Positions 1 to 9,568 of a DNA stretch of 64,000 nt are shown here, in pieces. Under the pieces are notes generated by a model, which saw nothing but the letters and a program-made list of their open reading frames with translations, had not been told where the DNA came from and did no database searches. The DNA comes from DASRIA01 sp963724065. Lineage in GTDB: Bacteria; Actinomycetota; Thermoleophilia; Solirubrobacterales; JBBDJG01. Location: the NCBI GenBank assembly GCA_963724065.1, contig CAVRTB010000006.1, positions 372,001 to 436,000 on the forward strand. Direction: 5' to 3'. Numbering within the stretch: the first letter of the stretch is position 1; every line of letters begins with the position of its first letter. Made by a program: the position numbers and the translations under genes.

Positions 1-28
1 GGGGCGTAGGCAGGGATACGAGCCGGTC

Positions 29-865
29 TCAGACCCCGGCGATCCGCTCGGCCGCCGCGTACACGTTGAACCCGCCGTCGCGCAGGAACCCGACGAGCGT
101 CATGCCGGACTCCCGCGCGAGGTCCACGGCGAGGCTCGAGGGCGCCGAGACCGCTGTCAGCACGGTGACGCCCGCGACGAGCGCCTTCTGCGTGATCTCG
201 AACGATGCCCGCCCCGAGACGAGCATCACGTGGCGCGCGAGCGGCAGGCCGTGGTCGATCGCCGCGCGGCCGACCAGCTTGTCGACAGCGTTGTGGCGCC
301 CGACGTCCTCGCGCAGCGCGAGGAGGCCGTCCGCCGGATCGAACAGCCCGGCGGCGTGCAGGCCGCCCGTGCGCGCGAAGGCGCGCTGGCGCTCGCGCAG
401 GGCGCCCGGCAGGGAGAGCAGCCAGCCCGCCTCGACCCGCGGCCCCGCGGCGAGCGGCGCGGCCGCGACGCGCACGGCCTCGATGCTCTCCTTGCCACAG
501 ATCCCGCACGAGGACGTCGCGTAGAAGCGGCGCTGCCAGCCTTGCGTGGCGTCCGCGCCGGCGCGCAAGCGCACGTCCACGACCCCGCCGTCGCCGCCGG
601 GCGCGCGGCACTCGGAGATCCGCTCGACGTCGTCCACGGCGATGATCGCCTCGCCGAGCAGGAACCCGAGCGCCAGCTCGGCGTCCTCGCCGGGCGCCGG
701 CGTGCGCATCGTGACCGCGACGCGCTCGCCGTCGAGCCGGATTTCGAGGGGCTCCTCCGCCGCGACGGCGTCGGAGGTACGGCGCGCCTGCCCGTCGCGC
801 ACGTGGATCACCGGCATCCGCTCGACCGGCCGCCCGCCGCGTACGCGATCGCCCGTGAGCGTCAC
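29..865 (-). CDS. fdhD: Formate dehydrogenase accessory sulfurtransferase FdhD
   Basis: Predicted 278-aa FdhD. In the known family it passes sulfur from the cysteine desulfurase to the molybdenum cofactor of formate dehydrogenase, which activates the enzyme. The protein has the family's CxxC pair (C120-G-I-C123, within SSCGICGKES) and a later segment, RTGGLHAAGLF, typical of the fold. The GTG start at 865 overlaps the TGA of the upstream membrane-subunit gene (GTGA), so translation is probably coupled. It is the last visible gene of the fdh operon; what follows lies outside the window. Identification is firm from the motif, length and neighbours. Confidence 0.95.
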   Translation of the reverse strand: MTLTGDRVRGGRPVERMPVIHVRDGQARRTSDAVAAEEPLEIRLDGERVAVTMRTPAPGEDAELALGFLLGEAIIAVDDVERISECRAPGGDGGVVDVRLRAGADATQGWQRRFYATSSCGICGKESIEAVRVAAAPLAAGPRVEAGWLLSLPGALRERQRAFARTGGLHAAGLFDPADGLLALREDVGRHNAVDKLVGRAAIDHGLPLARHVMLVSGRASFEITQKALVAGVTVLTAVSAPSSLAVDLARESGMTLVGFLRDGGFNVYAAAERIAGV

Positions 866-1767
866 GTCCGCGCCTCGCTGCGCGCGCGCTGCGGGCCGAC
901 GGTGAACGCCGGGTCGAGGGCGGAGTCGAAACCCGCCCTGAACACCGACCAGCGCTCGGCGGCGGCGCCCGCGAGGATCGCCAGTCCGCCCGCCGTCACC
1001 GCGGCGCGGCTGCGGCGCGCGCCGGCGATCACCCCCGCGCCGGTCAGCATCGACACCCGCGCCAGCCGGGCGTAGCGGCCGGCGTCGCCGCGGTGATAGG
1101 GCGCGGCGAGCGCACCGAGGCGCCGCTCCATCCGCACCGAGACGACCTGCGCGCCGAGCGCGCCGATCACGGCGAGGCGCCGCGCGGGGCCGGCGTCGCG
1201 CGCCGGCGTGGCGATCGCGACCGCGGCGCCCGCGCTCGCCGCCGCGCTCGACGCGAACAGGAAGGGCAGCTCGTGACGCGCCTCGCGCCACACCGGGACG
1301 GCGGTGTTCGCGATCAGCACCGCCGTGTAGGTCGCCATCGGCAGGCCGCTGACCCCCGCGCCCACGCGCGCCGCCGCGCCCGCGCGCGGCATCACGCCGA
1401 GCACGCGCGACGCGGTCGCGAGGCCGTTGGTCGCGCCGGACACCACGACCACCCACGACCCGACGCTCATCGGCGAGGTGACCCTGAGGACGCGCAGCAT
1501 GTTGAGGAACCGCTCCGGTCGCCCGAGGTCGGTGATCAGCAGGACGGGGCTGGCCGTGCCCGCGAGCATCGCGACCGCAGACGCGCGCCGCGCGAGGCGC
1601 TCGTGGCCCGCGATCTCGGCGAGCAAGGCGAAGGCCGAAGCGGCGCCGGTCACCCCGCCGGTGAAGAAGTACCAGGGGACCTGCGGCTTCCACACGGGCG
1701 GCTTGATCACCGGGCGCCCGTAGTAGGAGCGCGGCTCCGCGCGCTCGACCATGCGCAGCTCCTTCAC
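862..1767 (-). CDS. nrfD: NrfD/PsrC-type membrane subunit of formate dehydrogenase
   Basis: Predicted 301-aa polytopic membrane protein of the NrfD/PsrC family, with about eight hydrophobic segments. In such complexes it anchors the FeS subunit and exchanges electrons with the quinone pool. Visible family features are the N-terminal WYFFTGGVTGA segment, LLITDLGRPERFLNMLRV and the following SPMSVGSW. The GTG start at 1767 overlaps the fdhB stop (GTGA); an ATG at 1752 is an alternative. Its place between fdhB and fdhD makes it the membrane partner of this formate dehydrogenase in place of a cytochrome b subunit. That pairing is inferred from the operon. Confidence 0.9.
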   Translation of the reverse strand: MKELRMVERAEPRSYYGRPVIKPPVWKPQVPWYFFTGGVTGAASAFALLAEIAGHERLARRASAVAMLAGTASPVLLITDLGRPERFLNMLRVLRVTSPMSVGSWVVVVSGATNGLATASRVLGVMPRAGAAARVGAGVSGLPMATYTAVLIANTAVPVWREARHELPFLFASSAAASAGAAVAIATPARDAGPARRLAVIGALGAQVVSVRMERRLGALAAPYHRGDAGRYARLARVSMLTGAGVIAGARRSRAAVTAGGLAILAGAAAERWSVFRAGFDSALDPAFTVGPQRARSEART

Positions 1768-2561
1768 CGGCGCCCCCCGATCAGCGAGGCCGCGATGCCC
1801 GCGACCAGCGCGCCCGCGGCAAGGCCGGCCGAGCGCCAGATCGCGGGCAGGTCGCGCGTCGTGACGACGGGGTCGGGCGGCAGGCCGTACACCTCGGGGT
1901 CGTCGGTGAGCAGGAAGAACGCTCCCGCGCCGCCGACTCCGTCACCCGGGTCGTCTCCGTAGAGCCGGGCGCGGTCTTCCCCCGAGACCCGCACGCGCTC
2001 GAGCCGCTCGCCGGCGCGCTCGCGTAGCTCGTCGAGCGGGCCGAACTGGATCGAAGCGGTCGGGCAGGCCTTCGCGCAGGCCGGCTGCTCGCCGCCCTTC
2101 AGGCGGTCGTAGCAAAGCGTGCACTTCCACACGCGCCCGTCGTCGCGGCGCTGGTCGAGCACGCCGAACGGGCACGCGACGACGCAGTAGCCGCACCCGT
2201 TGCAGACGTCCTCCTGCACCACCACGGTGCCGAACTCGGTGCGAAACAGAGCGCCGGTGGGGCACACGTCCAGGCACGCCGCCTCGGTGCAGTGCTTGCA
2301 GACGTCGGAGTTCATCAGCCAGCGGATGTCCGCCTCCTGCGTTGCCGCTTGCTCGACGAACTGCACGTGCCGCCAGCGGTTCGCGCCGAGCGACCCGGAG
2401 TTGTCGTACGACTCGCCGGTGAAGCCGAGCGGATCGTCGGGCACGCCGTTCCACTCCTTGCACGCGACCTCGCACGCCTTGCAGCCGATGCAGACGGTCG
2501 TGTCGGTGAAGAAGCCGACGCGCTCGTGCGCTTCGGCGCCGTATGCGTCGTGACCCTTCAC
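1764..2561 (-). CDS. fdhB: Formate dehydrogenase iron-sulfur (beta) subunit
   Basis: Predicted 265-aa electron-transfer subunit carrying four cysteine clusters for [4Fe-4S] centres: CIGCKACEVAC, CKHCTEAACLDVC, CNGCGYCVVAC and CTLC...CAKAC. This is the usual set for formate dehydrogenase-N/O beta subunits. A hydrophobic stretch near the C-terminus (AGLAAGALVAGIAASLIGG) looks like a single membrane anchor. The GTG start at 2561 overlaps the fdhA stop (GTGA). The same reading frame happens to stay open upstream into the alternate frame of fdhA, so an automated caller could wrongly fuse the two genes. It should pass electrons from FdhA to the NrfD-type subunit. Confidence 0.95.
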   Translation of the reverse strand: MKGHDAYGAEAHERVGFFTDTTVCIGCKACEVACKEWNGVPDDPLGFTGESYDNSGSLGANRWRHVQFVEQAATQEADIRWLMNSDVCKHCTEAACLDVCPTGALFRTEFGTVVVQEDVCNGCGYCVVACPFGVLDQRRDDGRVWKCTLCYDRLKGGEQPACAKACPTASIQFGPLDELRERAGERLERVRVSGEDRARLYGDDPGDGVGGAGAFFLLTDDPEVYGLPPDPVVTTRDLPAIWRSAGLAAGALVAGIAASLIGGRR

Positions 2562-5500
2562 CGCGGCTCCGGCGTGACGCCGGCGCGGCGGCGGTAGTCC
2601 TCGACCAGGGCGGGGAGCGCGGCCCCGCGCGGGCGCCGCCCCGCGCGCACGTCGCAGGTCGCCGCCTTCGCCTCCTGGATGTGCACGTTGGGGTCGAGCG
2701 CGAGGTGCAGCAGGTCGTTCGCGGCGTCGCCCGTCGAGATGCCGCGCCCGCCCCAGTGGTACGGGAGGCCGACCTGGTGCACCGTGCGGCCGTCGACCTG
2801 GAGCGATCGGATCCGCTCGGTGACCAGCACTCGTGCCTCGATCGCCGTACGCGCGGTCACGATCGTCGCCCAGTCGCCGTGCGTCAGGCCGCGCTCCGCC
2901 GCGAGGCGCGGGCCGACCTCGCAAAACATCTCCGGCTGGAGCTCGGCGAGGTAGGGCAGCGTGCGCGACATCGCGCCCGCGGTGTGGTGCTCGGTCAGGC
3001 GGTACGTCGTCACCACGTAGGGGAACACGTCGGCGCCCGGCGCGCCCGCGCTCGGGTTGAAGGCGCTCTCGCGGTGCCGGTAGGGAAGGCGCGCGGGGTT
3101 GGCCTGCTGCCCGTAGAGGAAGTTGGGGAAGGGCGACTCCTGGGGCTCGTAGTGGGCGGGCAGCGGCCCGTCGATCACGCCCGTTGGCGCGAACAGCCAT
3201 CCGCGGCCGTCGGCCTGGAGCACGAACGGCGCGTCGCCGCGCAGCGCGTGCTCGGCGCTCGCCCCGGGCGGCGGCTCGTAGCCGGGCGGCATGTCCACCT
3301 TGAAGTCGGGGACGTCGCTCGCCCGTCCAGCGCTCCTGCTGCGCGTCCCACCACACGTAGCGCTTGCGCTCCGACCACGGGCGCCCGGCGGGGTCGGCCG
3401 ATGCGCGGTTGTAGAGCATGCGGCGGTTGAGCGGCCAGGCCCAGCCCCAATCCGGCGCGACCGCGCTCTGCTCGTCATGCGGCACGCGGCGCGCCGTCTG
3501 GTTGACGCCGTCCGCGAAGCACCCGCAGTAGATCCAGCACCCGCACGCGGTCGAGCCGTCCGCGCGCAGCTCGCCGTAGCTCGACAGCGCGCCGTCCGGC
3601 CCGTGCCCGTTGACCTCGCGCAGCACCGCCTCGGCGTCGGGCTCGGCGTGCGGGCCGCGCGTGGGGTACTCCCAGGTGAGGTCGAGCAGCGGGCGGTCGC
3701 GAGCCTCCGGCGAGTTCGCGAGGCGCGCGCGGATCCGGCGGCCGAGGTGGTAGGTGAACCACAGCTCCGAGCGGCACTCGCCGCGCGGCGCGACGGCCTC
3801 GTGGTGCCACTGGAGCAGCCGCTGGGTGTTCGTGAAGGTGCCGCTCTTCTCGGTGTGCGCGGCGGCGGGCATCAGGAAGACCTCCGTCGCGATGTCCTGC
3901 GGTCGCATCTCGCCCGTCTCCACCTCCGGCCCGTCGCGCCAGAACGACGCGCTCTCGATCTCCTGGAAGTCGCGCACCACGAGCCAGTCGAGCTGCGCCA
4001 TCGCGAGCCGGTGCAGGCGTGAGTTCGCCGACCCGACAGCCGGGTTCTCGCCGAGCAGGAAGAAGCCCTTCACGTCCCCCTCGAGCATCCGCAGCGTCGT
4101 CGCGTAGGTGGAGTGGTCGCCGTCGATGCGCGGCAGGTGGTCGAAGCACCAGTCGTTCGCGGCGCTCGCCGCGTCGCCCCACCACGCCTTCAGCAGGCTC
4201 GTGACGTACGCGTCCGCGTGGCCCCAGTACCCGGTTGCAGGCGTGTTGTGCGAGACGTAGTCCGCGACCGTGTGCTCGGCGCCCGCGCGGGGCATCGGCA
4301 GGTAGCCGGGCAGGATGTTGTAGAGCGTGGGGATGTCCGTCGAGCCCTGGATCGACGCGTGCCCGCGCAGCGCCAGGATCCCGCCGCCCGGGCGGCCGAT
4401 GTTGCCCAGCAGCAGTTGGAGGATCGCGGCCGTGCGGATGTACTGGACGCCGACGGTGTGCTGGGTCCAGCCGACCGAGTAGACGAACGCGGTGGTGCGC
4501 TCGCGGCCCGAGTTCGCGCAGACGGCTTCGGCGACCTCGAGGAACGCCTCCCGCGGCACCCCGCACACGCGCTCGACCAGCTCGGGCGTGTAGCGGCTGA
4601 AGTGGCGGCGCAGGACCTGGAGCACGCAGCGCGGGTGCTGGAGCGTCGGGTCCTCGCGCGGTTGCCCGCCCTCGAATTGCCACGACGACGTGTCGTATGC
4701 GCGCGTCTGCGGGTCCCAGCCGGAGAAGAGCCCGTCGAGGTCCTCGGTGTCCGCGAAGCGCTCGTCGACGATCGCCGCCGCGTTCGTGTAGTGGCGCACG
4801 TACTCGCCGAACCACAGGTCGTGCTCGAGCACGTGGTTGATCAGGCCGCCGAGGAACGCGATGTCCGTGCCCGCGCGCAGGGCCACGTGCTGGTCGCAGA
4901 CCGCGCTCGTGCGCGTGAAGCGCGGATCGACGTGGATCACCTTCGCGCCACGCCGCTGCGCCTCCACGACCCACTGGAACCCGACGGGATGGCACTCCGC
5001 CATGTTCGACCCCTGGATCACGATGCAGTCGGAGTTGCGGAGGTCCTGCTGGAAGGTGGTAGCTCCACCGCGGCCGAACGAGGTCCCCAGACCGGGGACC
5101 GTCGAGGAGTGTCATATGCGGGCCTGGTTCTCGATCTGGATCGCGCCCAGCGCGGTGAAGAGCTTCTTGATCAGGTAGTTCTCCTCGTTGTCGAGCGTCG
5201 CGCCCCCGAGGCTCGCGAAGCCGCGGGTGCGCCGCAGCGCGTTGCCGTCGGCGTCGGCGTCCTCCCAGGTCGCGGCGCGGGTCGCGATCACCCGCTCGGC
5301 GATCATGTCCATCGCCCGCTCGAGCGGGAGCTCCTCCCATTCGGTGCCGTACGGGCGCCGGTACCTGACCCGGTCGAGCCGCGTCGGGCTCGTGACGAGC
5401 TGGCGCGAGGCCGAGCCCTTCGGGCACAGCCGCCCGCGTGAGATCGGCGAGTCGGGGTCACCCTCGATCTGGATCACACGCTCGTCGCGCACGTACACGC

Positions 5501-5672
5501 GCTGGCCGCATCCGACAGCGCAGTAGGGACACACCGAGGGCACGACGCGGTCGGCGCCGGCGGTGCGAGGGGTGAGGCGCTCGGAGCGGCCGGAGCGCGC
5601 GGCCGGCCCCGCCGCGAGGCGATCGCCTCGCACCTGGCGCAGCAGCGGGATCAGCCGCGGGCGCCTGGGCAC
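2558..5672 (-). CDS. fdhA: Selenocysteine formate dehydrogenase alpha subunit (with internal frameshift)
   Basis: Molybdopterin bis-MGD catalytic subunit that oxidises formate to CO2, about 1037 residues if read as below. The GTG start at 5672 lies 7 bases after the regulator stop. N-terminal cysteines C48, C51, C55 and C83 (VCPYCAVGCG...RLCPKG) bind a [4Fe-4S] cluster; no Tat or Sec signal is seen. At residue 187 an in-frame TGA (5114-5112) sits in NQARI-U-HSSTVPGLG, exactly where the family has selenocysteine, and is followed by a SECIS hairpin. The frame then runs to about 3323, where a one-base excess (or two-base loss) in a G run shifts coding to the frame that ends at 2558 (WT/ASDVPDF). 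The shift could be a sequencing error or a real lesion. Confidence 0.9.
5082..5100 (-). promoter_or_regulatory. Bacterial SECIS hairpin in fdhA
   Basis: On the coding (minus) strand a perfect 7-bp stem, GGUCCCC paired with GGGGACC, carries the apical loop GGUCU. It begins 11 bases after the in-frame UGA at 5114-5112. The E. coli fdhF SECIS has the same GGUCU loop at a comparable distance, where SelB binds it. The stem bases also encode the conserved TVPGLGT segment. This supports UGA decoding as selenocysteine rather than termination. Confidence 0.88.
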
Positions 5673-5679
5673 GGGACCC

Positions 5680-6489
5680 CTACTCGCCGCCCGGGTCCTT
5701 CGGCGTGGCGTCACCCGAGATGTCCTTGCGCGGATCGCGCGCGCCGACTCCTCCGCGCACGTTGCGCAGGTCGTCGGGGGGCGGCCCGCAAAGGATCCAC
5801 GCGTCGTCGGTGCGCACGATCGTTCCCTCCTCGCGCAGCTTGCCCATCGCGGTCGTGACGGTGGGGCGTCGCGACCCGACAAGCTTCGCGATCATCCCGT
5901 GGGAGAGCGGGAGCGACACGCGCACCCCCTCCGAGGTCACCTTGCCCCAGCGGTCGGCCAGGTGCCAGAAGAGGATCACGAGCCGCTTCTCGATGCCGAC
6001 GACGTGGCAGACGGCGAGGTGGAACGACAGCCACCGCGCCCTGATCAGCGCACGGTCGACGATCATCGCCGACACCTGGGGCCAGCGCGCGATCTGGAGT
6101 GCGAAGCGGGGGTCGAGCACCGCGAGGCGCACGTCCTCGAGCGCCTCCCACCGGGACTCCGCCTGGATCGAGGCCTGCTCGCCCGACGACGCGGTCCACG
6201 GTCGCATCACGTCGCCGAAGCCGAGCAGCTCGGCGCAGGCGACGTCGCCGACGACGACCTCTCTCAGCAGCAGCCCCTCGACGATCAGCAGGCCGAGATG
6301 GGACTCGAGCTTCGAGGGGTCGGCCTTGAAGGCCCAGCCGCCCTGCGGGACCCGCAGGACCGGCGCCGTGATCTGCTCGGCGGCGGCGAGGCCCTCGGGG
6401 TCGAGGCCGCCCGCAAGCTCGGGGTCCTCCACGAACACGCGCACGCGCTCGCGGCTCGAGGGAGCTCGGGCGGCGGTGGGAGAGGACAT
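5680..6489 (-). CDS. Crp/Fnr-family transcriptional regulator
   Basis: Predicted 269-aa regulator with an N-terminal cyclic-nucleotide-binding-like domain (roughly residues 35-140), a long dimerisation helix (about 140-180) and a C-terminal winged helix. The recognition region is LSHGMIAKLVGSRRPTVTTAM, residues 195-215. There is no N-terminal four-cysteine FNR cluster, so oxygen sensing by an FeS centre is unlikely; the effector is unknown. ATG 6489 is preferred over an upstream ATG at 6522 because it leaves room for a divergent promoter region (6490-6551). It sits 7 bases before fdhA and may control the operon and itself. The target assignment is inference. Confidence 0.85.
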   Translation of the reverse strand: MSSPTAARAPSSRERVRVFVEDPELAGGLDPEGLAAAEQITAPVLRVPQGGWAFKADPSKLESHLGLLIVEGLLLREVVVGDVACAELLGFGDVMRPWTASSGEQASIQAESRWEALEDVRLAVLDPRFALQIARWPQVSAMIVDRALIRARWLSFHLAVCHVVGIEKRLVILFWHLADRWGKVTSEGVRVSLPLSHGMIAKLVGSRRPTVTTAMGKLREEGTIVRTDDAWILCGPPPDDLRNVRGGVGARDPRKDISGDATPKDPGGE

Positions 6490-6551
6490 GCCGCGCACCC
6501 TACATAACCCGTGGACCGGCATTCCCGGGCTCGCCCATATGCTGACCGGCT

Positions 6552-9515
6552 GTGAGCTGGGAGCCCGAGCTCGAGGAGCTGCGGCGCCGTGAGGCGCTCG
6601 CGCGCCGCATGGGAGGCGAGCAGCGCGTCGAGCGCCAGCACGCGAGCGGGCGCCTCACGGTGCGTGAGCGGATCGAGCGGCTGTTCGACGCCGAGACGTT
6701 CCACGAGACCGGCGCGATCGCCGGCTGGGGCACGTACGAGGGCGGCGAGCTCGCCGAGTTCCTGCCCGCGAACGTCGTCGTCGGGCAGGGGCGCATCGAA
6801 GGGCGGCGCGCGGTCGTCCAGGGCGACGACTTCACGGTCCGCGGTGGTGCCGCGGACGCGGCGATCTGGGAGAAGATGGTGTACGCCGAGCGGATGGCAG
6901 CCGAGCTGCGCCTGCCGCTCGTGCGGCTGGTCGACGGGACCGGGGGCGGCGGCAGCGTGAAGTCGCTCGAGACGATGGGGTTCACCTATGTGCCGTTCAT
7001 CCCCGGCTGGGACGTCGCGACCGCGAACCTCTCGCAGGTGCCCGTCGTGGCCGCGGCGCTCGGGCCCGTCGCAGGGCTCGGCGCGGCGCGCGTGGTCGCC
7101 TCGCACTTCTCGGTGATCGTGCGCGGCACGGCCCAGCTGTTCGTCGCCGGGCCGCCCGTGGTCGCTGCCGCGATGGGGGAGTCCCCCGACAAGGAGGAGC
7201 TTGGCGGGGCGCGCGCCCAGACCCGCGCCGGCGCGGTCGACAACGAGGCCGCGGACGAGGACGACGCGCTCGCCCAGGTACGGCGGTTCCTCTCCTATAT
7301 GCCCGCCAACGTCTGGGAGGCGCCGCCGATCGCGGCGTGCTCGGACCCGCGCGAGCGCCGCGAGGAGGACCTGCTGTCGATCGTCCCGCGCGAGCGCCGC
7401 AGTCCCTACAAGGCGCGCCGCATCCTCGAGGCGGTGCTCGACGAGGGATCGCTGTTCGAGGTCGGGCGCTCGTTCGGGCGCTCGCTGATCACGGCGCTCG
7501 GCCGCCTCGACGGCCGCCCCGTGGGCGTGCTGGCCTCGGACCCGAACACCTACGGCGGGGGTCTGACCGCGGACGCGTCGGAGAAGCTCACCCGCTTCGC
7601 GGACATCTGCGACCAGTTCCGCCTGCCCGTCGTGAACTTCGTGGACCAGCCCGGGTTCGTGATCGGCACCGAGGCCGAGCGGCGCGGGACGATCCGGCGC
7701 GGCACCCGCGCCCTGGTCGCCGTCTACCAGGCGAGCGTCCCTTGGGTCTCCGTGCTGGTGCGTAAGGTGTTCGGCGTCGCGGGCGCCGCTCACGGGCAGG
7801 CGCACGGGTTGAACATGCGCTACGCGTGGCCGTCGGGCGACTGGGGCTCGCTCCCGATCGAGGGCGGGATCGAGGCCGCCTACCGGCGCGAGCTCGAGGC
7901 AGCCGATGACCCCGCGGCGCTGCGCGACGAGATCGAGGTGCGGCTCAACGCCGTGCGCTCGCCGTTCCGCACCGCGGAGCGCTTCGGCGTCGAGGAGATC
8001 ATCGACCCGCGCGACACCCGGCCGCTGCTGTGCGACTGGGCCGAGCGTGCCCACGAGCTGATCGCGCTACGACGTGCACGCGGGGCCGAAGGCCCGGGGT
8101 CTTCGGCCGTGAGGGATATGCTCGAACGGATGCCCGAGGCGCCGCAGCCGATGACGACGAACCCGTTCGCGGTGCTCTGGGCCGATGTGCGCTCCGACCG
8201 CGCGGCCGACTCCTGGCCGCCCGGGGAGACACGCTTCAGCCTGGCCCGCACACGACGCTTCGACCGCGATCCGCTCGGCCTGCTGCTCGAGTTCTACGAG
8301 CGCTACGGGCCGGTGTTCACCATCAAGGTCTTCCACCACAACGCGGTCTTCATGCTCGGGCCGGAGGCGAACCACTACATACTCGTGTCGCACGCGCAGA
8401 ACTTCCTCTGGCGCACGGGTCACCTGCGCGACCTGATCCCCCTGCTGGGCGACGGCCTGCTGACGATCGACGGCGCGTTCCACCGCACGCACCGCAAGTT
8501 GATGCTCCCTGCGTTTCACCGCGAGCAGATCGCGGCCGCGACCGACACGATGCGCGCGGAGGTGGAGCAGGCCCTCGGGGAGCTGCGTCCCGGCGCGGTC
8601 GTCGACCTCTACGACTGGACCCGGCGGGTCGCGCTGCGCATCGCGCTGCGCGCGCTCTTCGGCATCGACCCCGACACGGCGCGCGCCGGCGGCCTCAACG
8701 CCGCCGCGGAGTTCGAGTCTGCGCTGTCGTTCTACGGCAGGGACATCCTGCTCCAGATACCGCGCGGCCCGTTCACCCCGTTCAGGCGGCTCCTGCAGTC
8801 CCGCGCGCGACTCGACGAGCTGGTCTACGGCGAGATCGACCGGCGGCGCGCGACCGGTGAGCGCGGGAGCGACGTGCTCTCGCTGCTGCTCGACGCGAGC
8901 GACGAGGAGGGGAACTCGCTCGAGCGCCGCCACGTGCGCGACGAGGTGATGACGCTCCTGTTCGCGGGGCACGACACGACCACCTCGACCGTGTCGTTCA
9001 TGTTCTACGAGCTTGCCCGCAACCCGGAGATCGCGGACGACCCGGGCGTGACGGTCGACATGATCGTCGATGAGACCCTGCGCAAGTACCCGCCCGCCTA
9101 CATCGGGCCGCGGCGGGCGATCGAGTCCTTCGAGTTCAACGGCGTGACCGTGCCGGGCGGCGCGCACGTCGAGTACTGCTCGTGGGCGAGCCATCACCTT
9201 CCCGACGTCTGGCCCGAGCCGGAGCAGTTTCGCCCCGAGCGCTTCACCGAGGAGCGCAAGGCGAAGCTGCCGCTCGGCGCGTACGTGCCGTTCGGCGGCG
9301 GGTCGCGCACCTGTATCGGGATGCGCTTCGGCCAGGCCGAGGTCGCGACGATCGCGCGCGCGATCCTCGAGCGCTGCCGCCTCGAGCTGGTCCCGGGCTA
9401 CGAGCTGGACATCCGGCACGCGCCCACGATCTCGCCGCGCGCCGGTTTGCCGGTGCGCGTGCGCGCCGCCGAGCCCGCGGCGGTGCTGTCGGCCGAGTTG
9501 CCCGTCCCGGCCTAG
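6552..9515 (+). CDS. Acyl-CoA carboxylase carboxyltransferase fused in frame to a cytochrome P450
   Basis: One 987-codon frame with two complete modules. Residues 1 to about 515 form an acyl-CoA carboxylase beta subunit (N- and C-terminal carboxyltransferase halves, with Gly-rich GTGGGGS and DQPGFVIG segments), which carboxylates an acyl-CoA from biotin. Residues 535-975 are a P450 with I-helix AGHDTTTS (805 onward), ExxR E841-R844 and haem loop FGGGSRTCIG with ligand C921. The linker near 520-535 has no stop codon. In-frame starts GTG 8109, ATG 8118 and ATG 8151 could begin a separate P450, but the first module has no stop of its own. It is either a true fusion or two genes joined by a lost stop. 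GTG 6552 starts it. Substrates cannot be assigned. Confidence 0.85.
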   Translation: MSWEPELEELRRREALARRMGGEQRVERQHASGRLTVRERIERLFDAETFHETGAIAGWGTYEGGELAEFLPANVVVGQGRIEGRRAVVQGDDFTVRGGAADAAIWEKMVYAERMAAELRLPLVRLVDGTGGGGSVKSLETMGFTYVPFIPGWDVATANLSQVPVVAAALGPVAGLGAARVVASHFSVIVRGTAQLFVAGPPVVAAAMGESPDKEELGGARAQTRAGAVDNEAADEDDALAQVRRFLSYMPANVWEAPPIAACSDPRERREEDLLSIVPRERRSPYKARRILEAVLDEGSLFEVGRSFGRSLITALGRLDGRPVGVLASDPNTYGGGLTADASEKLTRFADICDQFRLPVVNFVDQPGFVIGTEAERRGTIRRGTRALVAVYQASVPWVSVLVRKVFGVAGAAHGQAHGLNMRYAWPSGDWGSLPIEGGIEAAYRRELEAADDPAALRDEIEVRLNAVRSPFRTAERFGVEEIIDPRDTRPLLCDWAERAHELIALRRARGAEGPGSSAVRDMLERMPEAPQPMTTNPFAVLWADVRSDRAADSWPPGETRFSLARTRRFDRDPLGLLLEFYERYGPVFTIKVFHHNAVFMLGPEANHYILVSHAQNFLWRTGHLRDLIPLLGDGLLTIDGAFHRTHRKLMLPAFHREQIAAATDTMRAEVEQALGELRPGAVVDLYDWTRRVALRIALRALFGIDPDTARAGGLNAAAEFESALSFYGRDILLQIPRGPFTPFRRLLQSRARLDELVYGEIDRRRATGERGSDVLSLLLDASDEEGNSLERRHVRDEVMTLLFAGHDTTTSTVSFMFYELARNPEIADDPGVTVDMIVDETLRKYPPAYIGPRRAIESFEFNGVTVPGGAHVEYCSWASHHLPDVWPEPEQFRPERFTEERKAKLPLGAYVPFGGGSRTCIGMRFGQAEVATIARAILERCRLELVPGYELDIRHAPTISPRAGLPVRVRAAEPAAVLSAELPVPA

Positions 9516-9568
9516 AACGGCTGCGATACTCACGCTGAAGTGCCGCTCCCCAGAGGACTCGACCAACC

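Noticed and set aside
5112..5114. TGA inside the formate dehydrogenase gene as a normal stop
   Set aside because: It lies exactly at the selenocysteine position of the family and is followed by a SECIS hairpin, and the frame continues with strong homology.
4113..5441. Long open frame opposite fdhA (442 codons)
   Set aside because: It has no family likeness and arises from the GC-rich third-position bias of the real gene on the other strand; many similar opposite frames across the window were dropped for the same reason.
8109..9515. Separate P450 gene starting at GTG 8109, ATG 8118 or ATG 8151
   Set aside because: Possible, but nothing terminates the upstream module, so the window shows one continuous frame. 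The starts are recorded in the fusion entry instead.
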